From Hydrogenophaga sp. (lineage in GTDB: Bacteria > Pseudomonadota > Gammaproteobacteria > Burkholderiales > Burkholderiaceae_C): DNA of 64,000 nucleotides. The notes under the pieces are model-generated. The model saw only the letters and a program-made list of their open reading frames with translations, had not been told where the DNA came from and searched no databases. The stretch lies in NCBI RefSeq assembly GCF_026125825.1, contig NZ_JAHCKK010000001.1, positions 180,581-244,580 of the forward strand, given 5' to 3'. Shown here in pieces: positions 48,242 through 58,839 of the stretch. A program made the translations under genes and the position numbers. Each line of letters begins with the position of its first letter. The stretch's first letter is position 1.

Positions 48242-49510
48242 TCAAGCCTTTTTCCGCCAAACGGCGGCAAAAAAGCCGTCAGTTGCATGCCGATGAGGCC
48301 ACAAGCGCAACCAGCGGCCATTCTCTCCCGCGCACAGCGTGGACGCCCCTTCAACGTGCACGCTCTCCAGCAGGCCCGCCACCGGGACCGCTTCAAAATC
48401 GGGGTGGGCAGGCTCGAAGGCGGCGCACACGGCTTCGTTTTCGGCCTGGAGAAGGCTGCAGGTGGCATACACCAGGCGGCCGCCGGGCTTGAGCAAACGG
48501 GCCGCGCTGTGCAGGATGGCCTGCTGCAACTCGGCCTGGGCCGCCACGGTCTTCGGCGTCTGGCGCCATTTCAGGTCCGGGCTGCGCCGCAGCGTGCCCA
48601 GGCCCGAACAAGGGGCATCGACAAGCACGCGGTCGATCTTGCCCGCCAGGCGCTTGATCCGGTCGTCCCGCTCGTGGGCGATCGCCACCGGGTGCACGTT
48701 GGACAGGCCGCTGCGTGCCAGACGGGGCTTGAGCGCGTCGAGCCGGTGGCCCGAGGTGTCGAAGGCGTAGAGCCGGCCGCTGTTGCGCATGGCCGCACCA
48801 ATGGCCAGGGTCTTGCCACCGGCACCGGCGCAGAAATCGACCACCATCTCGCCGCGCTTGGCATCCAGCAGGAGGGCCAGGAGTTGCGATCCCTCGTCCT
48901 GCACCTCCACCTCACCCTGCACGAAGGCAGGCAATTTGGCGAGGGACGGCTTGCCCTGCAGCCGGATGCCCAGGGGCGAATACGGCGTGGCGCCACCTGC
49001 AAGCCCGGCCTTCTGCAAGCCGGCCAAGGCCGCGTCGCGCTTGGTCTTGAGCACATTCACCCGCAGGTCCAGGGGCGCGGGCTGATTCAGACTGGCGACC
49101 AGCGCGTCGAATTCATCGCCAACCTGCTCGCGCAGGGCGCTGGCCAGCCATTCGGGCAGGTTGTGGCGGTGCGGTGCCATCAGATCGGCATCGGTGACGG
49201 CGTCGCAATGGTCGAGCCAGCTTTTTTCGGCGTCCGTCAGGGCGCTCTTGACGAAGTCGCGGTCGCCCGGAAAGGCCAGAATCGCCAGCCGGCGCCATTT
49301 GGAGCCCGTGCCGGAGCGGGCCAGCCACTCCAGCTTGAGGCGTTCGCGCAGGATGGCGTAGACGGTGTCGGAAAGGGTGGCCCGCTCGCGCGGTCCAAGA
49401 GAACGGTTCTCACGGAAATGGCGCGCGACGACGGCGTCGGCCGGATGTTCAAACTTGAAGACCTGCTCGATGAGGCTGGCGCTTTCGTCCAGAAGGGCTT
49501 TGGGGTGCAT
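48242..49510 (-). CDS. RsmB/NOP family rRNA (cytosine-5) methyltransferase
   Basis: A 422-residue SAM-dependent RNA m5C methyltransferase of the NOL1/NOP2/Sun family. SAM motif I is VVDFCAGAGGKTLAIGA (about 223-239); the two cysteines of this family are Cys301 in DAPCSGLGTLRRSPD and the nucleophile Cys351 in YATCSLL. The N-terminal 140 residues are helical (NusB-like in RsmB) and QDEGSQLLAL marks the start of the catalytic domain. It could methylate 16S rRNA like RsmB, though rsmB proper is usually next to fmt, which is not here; a related paralogue is possible. The ATG at 49510 (MHPKALLDE) avoids a low-complexity extension. Confidence 0.9.
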   Translation of the reverse strand: MHPKALLDESASLIEQVFKFEHPADAVVARHFRENRSLGPRERATLSDTVYAILRERLKLEWLARSGTGSKWRRLAILAFPGDRDFVKSALTDAEKSWLDHCDAVTDADLMAPHRHNLPEWLASALREQVGDEFDALVASLNQPAPLDLRVNVLKTKRDAALAGLQKAGLAGGATPYSPLGIRLQGKPSLAKLPAFVQGEVEVQDEGSQLLALLLDAKRGEMVVDFCAGAGGKTLAIGAAMRNSGRLYAFDTSGHRLDALKPRLARSGLSNVHPVAIAHERDDRIKRLAGKIDRVLVDAPCSGLGTLRRSPDLKWRQTPKTVAAQAELQQAILHSAARLLKPGGRLVYATCSLLQAENEAVCAAFEPAHPDFEAVPVAGLLESVHVEGASTLCAGENGRWLRLWPHRHATDGFFAAVWRKKA

Positions 49511-49652
49511 GGGGGGTATTGTCGCCCCGCGGCGGCGCCGCGCGGCTTCCCGACGGCGGGCAGTGCCTGGGACCGGCGAGGCCACCTCCGCCGCATCCCG
49601 GCTCCAGGCAAGGTCGCCGGCATGCTTGCGGCACCGGGGATAATCGTGGGTT

Positions 49653-51272
<1,620 letters not shown>

Positions 51273-51866
51273 TCAGGCGGCGCCCAGCAGCCGCTCCACC
51301 GCCCGGGGGTAGATCACATGCTCCTGCGTGAGCACCCGCGCCGCGAGCAACTCGGGCGTGTCCCCCGGCAGCACCGGGACCACCGCCTGCGCCAGGATCT
51401 CGCCGTGGTCCAGTTCACTGGTCACGCGGTGCACGGTGGCACCCGCGAAGCGACAGCCCATCTCGATCGCGCGCTGGTGCGTCTTGAGCCCCGCAAAGGC
51501 GGGCAACAAGCTCGGATGGATGTTGACCAGCCGACCTTCGTAGTGCGCCACGAACCCGGGCGTGAGAATGCGCATGAAGCCCGCCAGCACCACCAGCGCG
51601 GGGTCGTGGCGGTCGATTTCCACCATCAGCGCCGCGTCAAAGGCCTCGCGGCTGGCGTAGGCGGTGTGGTCCAGCGCGGCGGTCTCGATGCCCTGCTCCC
51701 TGGCCCACGCCAGGCCCTGCGCGGCCGCCTTGTTGCTGAGCACGGCGGCCACGCGCGCGCCAAACCGGGCCTGCCAGCGCTGCGTCCGGGCGGTCTCCAC
51801 GATGGCGGCCATGTTCGAGCCGCTTCCAGAGATGAGAATCACGATGTTTTTGTTCACGCCAGACAT
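51273..51866 (-). CDS. purN: Phosphoribosylglycinamide formyltransferase PurN
   Basis: PurN transfers a formyl group from 10-formyl-tetrahydrofolate to GAR in purine synthesis. The 197-residue enzyme shows [13 protein letters not shown] (phosphate binding, 10-22), AGFMRIL, the catalytic [12 protein letters not shown] (key Asn and His in NIHPSLLP, about 114-121), and [15 protein letters not shown] with the catalytic aspartate. The family length is near 210. It is convergent with prfC and divergent from yceH with 14 bases between starts. Confidence 0.96.
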   Translation of the reverse strand: MSGVNKNIVILISGSGSNMAAIVETARTQRWQARFGARVAAVLSNKAAAQGLAWAREQGIETAALDHTAYASREAFDAALMVEIDRHDPALVVLAGFMRILTPGFVAHYEGRLVNIHPSLLPAFAGLKTHQRAIEMGCRFAGATVHRVTSELDHGEILAQAVVPVLPGDTPELLAARVLTQEHVIYPRAVERLLGAA

Positions 51867-51880
51867 GGCCGGGAAGTGTA

Positions 51881-52612
51881 ATGACCTCAGACCTGCAAAC
51901 CCCTTCAGCCGGCCGCCCGCGCGGCCATGATTTCCAGCACCGCCCCCTCTCGCCAGTGGAGGCGCGCGTGCTCGGCACCCTCATGGAGAAGGCACGCACC
52001 GTGCCGGACAGCTACCCCATGACGCTCAATGCCCTGGTGACGGGCTGCAACCAGAAATCCAGCCGCGACCCGGTGATGAACCTCGCCGATGCCCTGGTGC
52101 TGGAAGCACTGGACGAGTTGCGCAGCCTGCACATGGTGCTGGAAGGCAGCGGCAGCCGCGTCACCCGCTACGAACACAACTTCGCGCGCGCCGTGGGCGT
52201 GCCCGAACAATCCGCCGTGCTGCTGGGCATGCTGATGCTGCGCGGCCCTCAGACGGCCGGTGAGCTGCGGCTGAACACCGAGCGCTGGTACAAGTTTCTG
52301 GACATCGCCTCGGTCGATGGTTTCCTGGAAGAACTGCAGGACCGCAGCGCCGAGAAGGGCGGCCCGCTGGTGGTGAAGCTGCCGCGCGCCCCCGGCGCCC
52401 GGGAGCAGCGCTGGGCCCATCTGCTCTGCGGCCCGGTCGACGCCAGCGCCGTCTCGGCGGCGCCGTCCACCCAGGGCAGCGCGGCCACCGAAGACGAGTT
52501 GATCGCCCTCACCCGCCGGCTCGCCACGCTGGAAAACACCGTGGCCCTCTTGCAGGACCAGCTCCAGAATCTGAACGAGCAGCTTGGCTTGTCGCAGCCC
52601 GGACAGCCATAA
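51881..52612 (+). CDS. YceH family (DUF480) protein
   Basis: A 243-residue protein of the UPF0502/YceH family, function unknown. The N-terminal half shows two winged-helix units: [44 protein letters not shown] (key MEKxxTxPDxYP and CNQKxSRxPV) and [26 protein letters not shown] (key RGPQTxGEL). The C-terminus has a predicted coiled coil (about 208-235, [17 protein letters not shown]). The DNA-binding-like fold suggests a regulator. It starts 14 bases from purN on the opposite strand. Confidence 0.92.
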   Translation: MTSDLQTPSAGRPRGHDFQHRPLSPVEARVLGTLMEKARTVPDSYPMTLNALVTGCNQKSSRDPVMNLADALVLEALDELRSLHMVLEGSGSRVTRYEHNFARAVGVPEQSAVLLGMLMLRGPQTAGELRLNTERWYKFLDIASVDGFLEELQDRSAEKGGPLVVKLPRAPGAREQRWAHLLCGPVDASAVSAAPSTQGSAATEDELIALTRRLATLENTVALLQDQLQNLNEQLGLSQPGQP

Positions 52613-52691
52613 AACGAACGGTCGTGCGAAACTGATCGGCGTTGTTCAATTTGCCGGCACACATCCTGTGGCGGCCACCAGGAGACATTCC

Positions 52692-53873
52692 ATGGATTTG
52701 GCATTCACGCCCGAAGAGCAGGCGTTTCGCGAAGACATCCGCGGCTGGGTCAAGGCCAACCTGCCCGCCGACATCGCCCACAAGGTGCACAACGCCCTGC
52801 GCCTCACGCGCGACGACATGCAGCGCTGGGCCAAGATTCTTGGCAAGAAGGGCTGGCTGGGCTGGGGCTGGCCCAAGGAGTTCGGCGGACCGGGCTGGAC
52901 GGCGGTGCAGAAGCACCTGTTCGAGGAAGAGTGCGCGCTGGCCGGGGCGCCGCGCGTGGTGCCCTTCGGGCCCGTGATGGTGGCGCCGGTGATCATGGCC
53001 TTTGGCAACAAGGCGCAGCAGGAGCGTTTCCTGCCCGGCATCGCCAGCGGCGAGGTGTGGTGGAGCCAGGGCTATAGCGAACCCGGTTCGGGTTCGGACC
53101 TGGCCTCGGTCAAGACCCGCGCCGAGCGCCAGGGCGACAAGTACATCGTCAACGGCCAGAAAACCTGGACCACACTGGGCCAGTACGGCGAGTGGATCTT
53201 CTGCCTGGTGCGCACCAGCACCGAGGGCAAGCCACAGACCGGCATCTCCTTCCTGCTGATCGACATGAAATCGCCCGGCGTCACTGTGCGGCCCATCAAG
53301 CTGCTCGACGGAGAGAGCGAGGTCAATGAAGTCTGGTTCGACAACGTCGAGGTCCCGGTGGAAAACCTCATTGGCGAGGAGAACAAGGGCTGGACCTATG
53401 CCAAGCACCTGCTCAGCCATGAGCGCACCAACATCGCCGACGTCAACCGCGCCAAGCGCGAACTCGAGCGCCTCAAGCGCATCGCCAAGACCGAAGGCGT
53501 GTGGGACGACCTGCGCGTGCGGGACCAGATCGCCCTGCTCGAAGTGGACGTGGTGGCGCTGGAAATGCTGGTGCTGCGGGTGCTCTCGGCCGAAAAGTCG
53601 GGCAAGAACTCGCTCGACATCGCCGGCCTGCTCAAGATCAAGGGCAGCGAAATCCAGCAGCGCTACAGCGAACTCATGATGCTGGCGGCCGGGCCCTACA
53701 GCCTGCCCTTCATCGAGGAGGCCATGGAAGCGGGCTGGCAAGGCGACTTTCCCGGCGGCGTCAACGCCAACGCGCCGCTGGCGTCCACCTACTTCAACAT
53801 GCGCAAGACCACCATCTACGGCGGCAGCAACGAAGTGCAACGCAACATCGTCGCGCAGACGGTGCTCGGATAA
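52692..53873 (+). CDS. Acyl-CoA dehydrogenase, large-subunit type (PimC-like)
   Basis: A 393-residue flavoprotein of the acyl-CoA dehydrogenase family. N-terminal helical domain (MDLAFTPEEQAFREDIRGWVKANLP), middle beta domain with YSEPGSGSDLASVKTRAE (FAD contact) and KTWTTLGQYGEW, and C-terminal helices. The YEGT-type catalytic glutamate motif reads IYGGSNEVQRN, so the base is not at the usual place in this chain. It lies 11 bases before a second, shorter dehydrogenase gene. Such pairs form heteromeric enzymes acting on dicarboxyl or sterol-side-chain CoA esters; pimeloyl-CoA dehydrogenase PimC/PimD is the closest named case I can recall. The substrate is not proven. Confidence 0.9.
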   Translation: MDLAFTPEEQAFREDIRGWVKANLPADIAHKVHNALRLTRDDMQRWAKILGKKGWLGWGWPKEFGGPGWTAVQKHLFEEECALAGAPRVVPFGPVMVAPVIMAFGNKAQQERFLPGIASGEVWWSQGYSEPGSGSDLASVKTRAERQGDKYIVNGQKTWTTLGQYGEWIFCLVRTSTEGKPQTGISFLLIDMKSPGVTVRPIKLLDGESEVNEVWFDNVEVPVENLIGEENKGWTYAKHLLSHERTNIADVNRAKRELERLKRIAKTEGVWDDLRVRDQIALLEVDVVALEMLVLRVLSAEKSGKNSLDIAGLLKIKGSEIQQRYSELMMLAAGPYSLPFIEEAMEAGWQGDFPGGVNANAPLASTYFNMRKTTIYGGSNEVQRNIVAQTVLG

Positions 53874-53884
53874 GGAGACACGAC

Positions 53885-55000
53885 ATGGATTTCGATTTCA
53901 GCGACGACCAGCAGCAACTGCGCGACGCCGTGCGCAAATGGGTCGACAAGGGCTACACCTTCGAGCGCCGCAACGCCATCGTGGCCTCGGGTGGCTTTGA
54001 TCGCGCCGCCTACGGCGAACTCGCCGAACTCGGCCTGGCCGGCCTCTACGTGAGCGAGGACGATGGCGGCCTGGGCATGGGCCCCATCGAAGGCATGGTG
54101 GTCATGGAAGAGCTGGGGCGCGGCATTGTGCTCGAACCCCTGGCCCAGACCCTCATCTCTTCCGGCGTGCTCGGCGGCTATGCGCCGGCCGAACTCAAGG
54201 CCGCGTGGCTGCCGCGCATGGCTTCGGGCGAAGCGCTGCTGGTGCTTGCGCACCAGGAGCGCAAGGCCCGCTACAAGCTCGATGTGTGCACCACCACCGC
54301 CACCCAGGCCGGCAGTGGCTGGACGGTCTCGGGCAGCAAGAACGTGGTGCCCGCCGCCGACCAGGCCGACGCCTTCCTCGTGCCCGCCGTGGCCGCAGGC
54401 AAGCTTGCCCTGTTCCTGGTGGAGCGCTCCGCCGCTGGCGTGGGCACGCGCGGCTACGGCACGCAGGACGGCAGCCGCGCCGGCGACCTGACCCTGAAAG
54501 ACGCGCCTGCCCAGCTCGTCACGGCGGACGGCCTGGCCGCTCTGGAGCACGCCGTGGACATCGGCATCGCCGCTGCCTGCGCCGAGGCCGTGGGTGTGAT
54601 GGACAAGACCGTGGCCATCACCGTCGAGTACATGAACACGCGCAAGCAGTTCGGCGTGGCCATCGCCAGCTTCCAGGCGCTGCGCCACCGCGTGGCTGAC
54701 ATGAAGATGCAGCTCGAACTGGCGCGCTCCATGAGCTACTACGCCAGCCTCAAGCTCAATGCCCCCGCGGCCGAGCGCCGTGCGGCCATGGCGCGGGCCA
54801 AGGTGCAACTGGGCACGGCGATGCGCTTCGTCGGCCAGCAGGCGGTGCAACTCCATGGGGGCATCGGCGTGACCGACGAGTACATCGTGAGCCACTACTT
54901 CAAGAAGCTCACGCAGTTGGAAATGACCTACGGCGACACCTTGCACCACCTGGGCGAGCTCTCCGCCCGGATGCAGGACACGGCTGGCGTGTTCGCCTGA
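53885..55000 (+). CDS. Acyl-CoA dehydrogenase, small-subunit type (PimD-like)
   Basis: The 371-residue partner of the preceding dehydrogenase. It has MDFDFSDDQQQLRDAVRKWVDKGYTFE at the start, LGLAGLYVSEDDGGLGMG, a much reduced middle domain (GSGWTVSGSKNVVPAADQADAFLV), and the C-terminal helices with EYMNTRKQFGVAIASFQALRHRVADM and AVQLHGGIGVTDEYIVSHYFKKLTQLE. The last part is the FAD-binding arginine/helix region. The residue order is shorter than normal ACADs, as in heteromeric types. A shared ribosome-binding GGAGA stands before the ATG. Confidence 0.9.
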   Translation: MDFDFSDDQQQLRDAVRKWVDKGYTFERRNAIVASGGFDRAAYGELAELGLAGLYVSEDDGGLGMGPIEGMVVMEELGRGIVLEPLAQTLISSGVLGGYAPAELKAAWLPRMASGEALLVLAHQERKARYKLDVCTTTATQAGSGWTVSGSKNVVPAADQADAFLVPAVAAGKLALFLVERSAAGVGTRGYGTQDGSRAGDLTLKDAPAQLVTADGLAALEHAVDIGIAAACAEAVGVMDKTVAITVEYMNTRKQFGVAIASFQALRHRVADMKMQLELARSMSYYASLKLNAPAAERRAAMARAKVQLGTAMRFVGQQAVQLHGGIGVTDEYIVSHYFKKLTQLEMTYGDTLHHLGELSARMQDTAGVFA

Positions 55001-55007
55001 CCCCCCA

Positions 55008-55038
55008 GCGGCCCGCCCCAGGCGGGCCGCCGTGTTTC
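55008..55038 (+). terminator. GC-rich hairpin after the acyl-CoA dehydrogenase pair
   Basis: GCGGCCCGCC (55008-55017) and GGCGGGCCGC (55021-55030) are perfect inverted repeats around a three-base loop, seven bases after the stop. The following CGTGTTTCC has only three T in a row, so it is a weak or rho-assisted terminator. Confidence 0.65.
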
Positions 55039-55069
55039 CGGCCCCACTTCTTCACCCAGGAGCGATCCG

Positions 55070-56446
55070 ATGACCACCCGCCGAACCGTCTTTGCCGCCT
55101 TGGCCAGCAGCGTGCTGCTGGTGGCCTGTGCCAACGCACCCCGGGGCACGGCACAACCCCCCATCGTGTTCGTGCATGGCAACGGCGACTCCGCCTCGAT
55201 CTGGCAGACCACCCTGTGGCGTTTCGAGTCCAACGGATGGCCTCGCGAACGCCTGCACGCGATCGACCTGCCCTACCCGCTGGCGCGGGACGACGACAGC
55301 AAGGCCCAGCCCGGGCGCTCGTCCACGGCCGAGCACATGGCCTTCCTCAAGGCCGAGGTGGAGAAGGTTCTCAAGGCCACCGGCGCGCCACAGGTCGTGC
55401 TGGTGGCCAACTCGCGTGGCGGCTACGCGGTGCGCAACTACATCCAGAACGGCGGCGGCGACAAGACCGTGAGCCACGCGGTGCTCGGCGGCACGCCCAA
55501 CCACGGCGTCTGGGCCATCAAGGGCTTTCGGGAAGCCAATGAATTCGCCGGCACCGGGCCCTTCCTGAGCGCGCTGAACGCGCCCAAGAACGCCGCAGGG
55601 GACGAGGTGACCGGCCCGGTGAAGTGGATGACCCTGCGCTCCGACAACAACGACAAATTCGCCCAACCCGACGGTGTGTGGATCGGCGCCAGGGGCACGG
55701 CGACGAATGTCGGCTTCGACGGGCCGGCTCTCAAGGGCGCCCACAACGTGGTGCTGCCCCGCGTGGACCACCGCGAAACGTCCTTTTCGCCCGCCGCGTA
55801 CGACGCCATGCACCGCTTCATCACCGGTCAGGCGCCGCGCACTTTGGCGATCACGGCCCAGGCGCCCGTGGTGCTCAACGGCAAGATCACGGGCCTGGGC
55901 GTCTCGCCCACCGACCCTGCGACGGGCAACGAAACCAACAACCTGCCTCTGCCCGGTGCGCAGCTCACGGTGTACGCCACCGACCCTGCCACCGGTGAGC
56001 GCCGGGGCGCGGCCGTGCACAGCAGGACCGTGGGGGCCGATGGCCTCTGGGGCCCGTTCACCGCGCAACCCGGTGTGGCCCACGAATTCGTCATCAGCGC
56101 GCCGGGCTATGCCACCACGCACATCTACCGCAGCCCCTTTCCGCGCGGCAGCGAGCTGATCCATCTGCGGGCCGAACGCATCGCGGCCGCCGACCGCAGC
56201 GCGAAGTCCATCGTCACCTTCACCCGGCCGCGCGGCTATTTCGATGCCGTGCGCGACACCCTGTCGTTCGACGGCAAGGCCCCGCCCGGCGTGCCGCCCA
56301 CCGGGGCTGGCGTCTCAAGCTCGAAGCTCCTGCTGACCCAGGACGGCCCGAGGCCCATCGCGGCCGAATTCAACGGCGAGAAGATCACCGGTCGCACCTG
56401 GCCAGCCGCGGAAAACCACCTCGTGATTCTGGAACTGACGCACTGA
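55070..56446 (+). CDS. Alpha/beta-hydrolase lipoprotein (lipase/esterase-like)
   Basis: A 458-residue exported hydrolase. The start TRRTVFAALASSVLLVAC has a lipobox LVAC with Cys20, so it is a predicted lipoprotein; twin arginines precede the hydrophobic segment. The catalytic domain (about 30-265) has the oxyanion region VFVHGNGDSA and the nucleophile Ser115 in VANSRGGYAV (NSRGG instead of GHSxGG), with a candidate histidine in LPRVDHRETSF (about residue 240). The C-terminal 190 residues are beta-rich and include an Ig-like or carboxypeptidase-regulatory-like part (about 268-370). It may act on lipids or storage polyesters outside the cell membrane. It stands alone behind a hairpin. Confidence 0.85.
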   Translation: MTTRRTVFAALASSVLLVACANAPRGTAQPPIVFVHGNGDSASIWQTTLWRFESNGWPRERLHAIDLPYPLARDDDSKAQPGRSSTAEHMAFLKAEVEKVLKATGAPQVVLVANSRGGYAVRNYIQNGGGDKTVSHAVLGGTPNHGVWAIKGFREANEFAGTGPFLSALNAPKNAAGDEVTGPVKWMTLRSDNNDKFAQPDGVWIGARGTATNVGFDGPALKGAHNVVLPRVDHRETSFSPAAYDAMHRFITGQAPRTLAITAQAPVVLNGKITGLGVSPTDPATGNETNNLPLPGAQLTVYATDPATGERRGAAVHSRTVGADGLWGPFTAQPGVAHEFVISAPGYATTHIYRSPFPRGSELIHLRAERIAAADRSAKSIVTFTRPRGYFDAVRDTLSFDGKAPPGVPPTGAGVSSSKLLLTQDGPRPIAAEFNGEKITGRTWPAAENHLVILELTH

Positions 56447-56467
56447 CGCGGCAGGCGCACCGCCCGC

Positions 56468-57373
56468 TCAGGCGTGGCGCGCCATCTGCTTCTGAAACAT
56501 GGCCCAGAGCGCCGCGGCGGGCTGGCTCAGCGCCGCGTCGCGCCGCCGGATCAGCCCGATGCGACGGACAACGTCCGGCGCGTGCAGGGGGCGCGTCAAC
56601 AGGTCCGCGGCGGCACCCGCTTGCAAGGCCAGGCGCGGCAAGACACCGATGCCGACACCGCCGCGCAGCAGCCCCAGCATGGAAGACAGGTGCTCCACCT
56701 CGTCGAACCACGGTGACGCGATGCCCTGCGCCGCCAGGGCTTCATCGATCTGCTGCCGGTTGGCGCTGGTGGAGCGAAGGGCCACCACGCGCCACGACTG
56801 AAGGTCTTTCCACGCCACGCGCCTGCGCCTTTGCAGCGGGTGCCCGGCTTGAAACGCAATCACATAGGGGTCATCGACACAGTGCTCGGCATGCAATTCG
56901 GCGGTCGGGTGCCCCAGCACACCGATGCCGAACTCGGCCTCGCGCGAAAGCACCGCCTGCGTCACGCGCTGGCCCGTGTCGTCCCGCAGGTGCAGCCGCA
57001 CCTGGGGGTAGCGCCGGCGGAATGCGTCGAGCACCGGTGGCACCACCGCATAGGCCACCGTGGTGAGACAGGCCACGTCAATGCGCCCCGATTCGCCGCG
57101 CGCGCAGCGCCCGGCCTCTGCCACGGCGTCATCGAGCTGATCAAGCAGCAGCGCCGTCTTGCGCACCAGATCAAGCCCCAGCGGGCTCAGCGCGACCCGG
57201 CGCGTGGTGCGTTCCACCAGCGTCCCGCCCACGGCTGCCTCCAGTTGCGCAATGCGTCGGCTGAAGGCCGACTGCGTGATGTGCACCTCTTCGGCTGCGC
57301 GCACGAAACTCCCCGTGCGGTGCAGCGCCGCAAGCGCCCGCAGATCGTCCACCCGGTAATTCGTGATCGCCAT
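56468..57373 (-). CDS. LysR-type transcriptional regulator
   Basis: A 301-residue LysR regulator: DNA-binding winged helix at residues 9-66 (LRALAALHRTGSFVRAAEEVHITQSAFSRRIAQLE; key TQSAFSRRI) and the two-lobed effector domain (about 95-300). It is divergent from a tautomerase-like gene, an alpha/beta hydrolase and a Bug protein gene, the classical layout in which LysR controls its neighbour in response to a pathway acid. The 85-base shared region is AT-rich and includes TATACA (57399-57404), but a T-N11-A box cannot be fixed with certainty. Confidence 0.93.
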   Translation of the reverse strand: MAITNYRVDDLRALAALHRTGSFVRAAEEVHITQSAFSRRIAQLEAAVGGTLVERTTRRVALSPLGLDLVRKTALLLDQLDDAVAEAGRCARGESGRIDVACLTTVAYAVVPPVLDAFRRRYPQVRLHLRDDTGQRVTQAVLSREAEFGIGVLGHPTAELHAEHCVDDPYVIAFQAGHPLQRRRRVAWKDLQSWRVVALRSTSANRQQIDEALAAQGIASPWFDEVEHLSSMLGLLRGGVGIGVLPRLALQAGAAADLLTRPLHAPDVVRRIGLIRRRDAALSQPAAALWAMFQKQMARHA

Positions 57374-57458
57374 GCATCAATCCCCGAAAATTGAGCAATA
57401 TACAGAAAGTAACTCCAGCGGAAAAATGCGCATCCAGTTCCTGCCCTGATTTGCGCCC

Positions 57459-57779
57459 ATGCCCGTCATCAAAGTCTTCACCGCCGATCCCGTGACCGCC
57501 GCCCAGGCCGAGGCCATGGGAAGCGACATGGAGCGTCTTTGCCTGGGCCTGCTGCGAGCGCACCCCTCGGCGATTCAAATTGCCTTCTTGCCCGCGGTCA
57601 TGGCACGCGGCGCGCCCGCGCTGCTGGAAATGCATTACCGCGCCCAACCCTTCCGCGATGCCGCCGCCCTGGATGGCTTCATGGACGGCGCCGAGCGCTC
57701 GCTGCGGGAGCACCTGGGCCAAGTGCCGCGCATCCGCTGCTTCGCCGTCGATGCGGTGGGCCTTGGTGCACGCAACTGA
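57459..57779 (+). CDS. Tautomerase superfamily-like small protein
   Basis: A 106-residue protein starting MPVIKVF. After loss of the first methionine, Pro1 would be N-terminal, the catalytic base in the tautomerase (4-oxalocrotonate tautomerase/MIF) superfamily. The beta-alpha-beta layout (strand 2-8, helix 12-30 AAQAEAMGSDMERLCLGLL, strand 39-46 AIQIAFLP) fits a single subunit, and the length is between the short 4-OT and MIF types. Family membership is therefore likely but not certain. It is the first gene under the divergent LysR regulator; the stop is three bases before the next start. Confidence 0.72.
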   Translation: MPVIKVFTADPVTAAQAEAMGSDMERLCLGLLRAHPSAIQIAFLPAVMARGAPALLEMHYRAQPFRDAAALDGFMDGAERSLREHLGQVPRIRCFAVDAVGLGARN

Positions 57780-57782
57780 GCG

Positions 57783-58799
57783 ATGCCCATGAACGACCAC
57801 CAAAGCAGCGCGCCCGGGCAGCAGGCGCCCCTGAGCCTGCGGGAGATCCGCAGCTTTTTCGTCGGCGGCACCATCCGCCGCGTGCAAGGCTTGCCCATCG
57901 AGCAACGGCGTTTTGCCCAGAACGGACCGGTGCGCAGCATCGATCCGAATGGCGACCACCTGTGCGGGCAGATGTATGTGCAGGCCTACCTGCAAGCCCA
58001 CCCCACACGGCGCGTGCCGCTGCTGCTTTGGCACGGCGGCGGCATGACCGGCGCCAATTGGGAGACGACGCCCGATGGCAGGCCCGGCTGGCTCACGCAC
58101 TTCCTTCGGGCGGGGTTCGACGTGTACGTCAGCGATGCCGTCGAACGGGGTCGCGCGGGCTGGGCCCGCTGGCCCGACATCTATGCCGAGCCCCCGCTGC
58201 ACCGCACCCTGGACGAAGGCTGGGACATGTTCCGCATCGGCCCTCGCGAGGGCTACGCCAGCGCCGCCAGCGAGCGGCGTGCCCATGCGGGTCAACAGTT
58301 TCCGGTCGATGAATTCGACACCTTTGCCGCGCAGTGGGTGCCACGCTGGGCCGACCACGAAGCCATGACGCTGGCGGCCTATGACGCGCTGTTGCTGCAG
58401 ATCGGCCCCTGCGTCGTGCTGGGCCACAGCCAGGGTGGTGGGTTCGCGCTCGAGGCGGTTCGCCGCCGGCCACATCAGGTGGCTGCGGTGGTCGCGGTCG
58501 AACCGTCCGGTGCACCGCAGACGCCACACGCTCAAGACCTGAGCCCACTGCCTGCGCACCTGTACGTGTGGGGTGACCGCATCGCGGACCACCCCATCTG
58601 GCAGCGCTACCGCGCCAACGTGGACGCGCACGCCGCCGCGCTCCAGGCAGCAGGGGGCCGCGCCGACGTCCTCGACCTTCCCCACGAAGGCATTCGCGGC
58701 AATTCCCACTTCCCAATGATGGACCGCAATTCGGATGCCGTCGCCGCGCGCGTCCTGCGCTGGCTGGACGCCATCGTGCCGGCCACCGCCGCGATCTGA
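57783..58799 (+). CDS. Alpha/beta hydrolase (esterase type)
   Basis: A 338-residue alpha/beta hydrolase without an export signal. The oxyanion element LLLWHGGGMTGANWE lies near residues 80-94, the nucleophile Ser216 in GHSQGG, and the catalytic histidine probably in EGIRGNSHFPMMD (near 315). Similar proteins occur next to Bug binding proteins in Burkholderiales. Place and context suggest hydrolysis of an ester or C-C bond in an aromatic or terpenoid acid pathway, with the tautomerase-like protein acting before or after. A second ATG two codons in (57789) is possible. Confidence 0.88.
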   Translation: MPMNDHQSSAPGQQAPLSLREIRSFFVGGTIRRVQGLPIEQRRFAQNGPVRSIDPNGDHLCGQMYVQAYLQAHPTRRVPLLLWHGGGMTGANWETTPDGRPGWLTHFLRAGFDVYVSDAVERGRAGWARWPDIYAEPPLHRTLDEGWDMFRIGPREGYASAASERRAHAGQQFPVDEFDTFAAQWVPRWADHEAMTLAAYDALLLQIGPCVVLGHSQGGGFALEAVRRRPHQVAAVVAVEPSGAPQTPHAQDLSPLPAHLYVWGDRIADHPIWQRYRANVDAHAAALQAAGGRADVLDLPHEGIRGNSHFPMMDRNSDAVAARVLRWLDAIVPATAAI

Positions 58800-58839
58800 A
58801 TCCCTTTCACCGCCCCATTCCGACAGGAGACAACACCCC

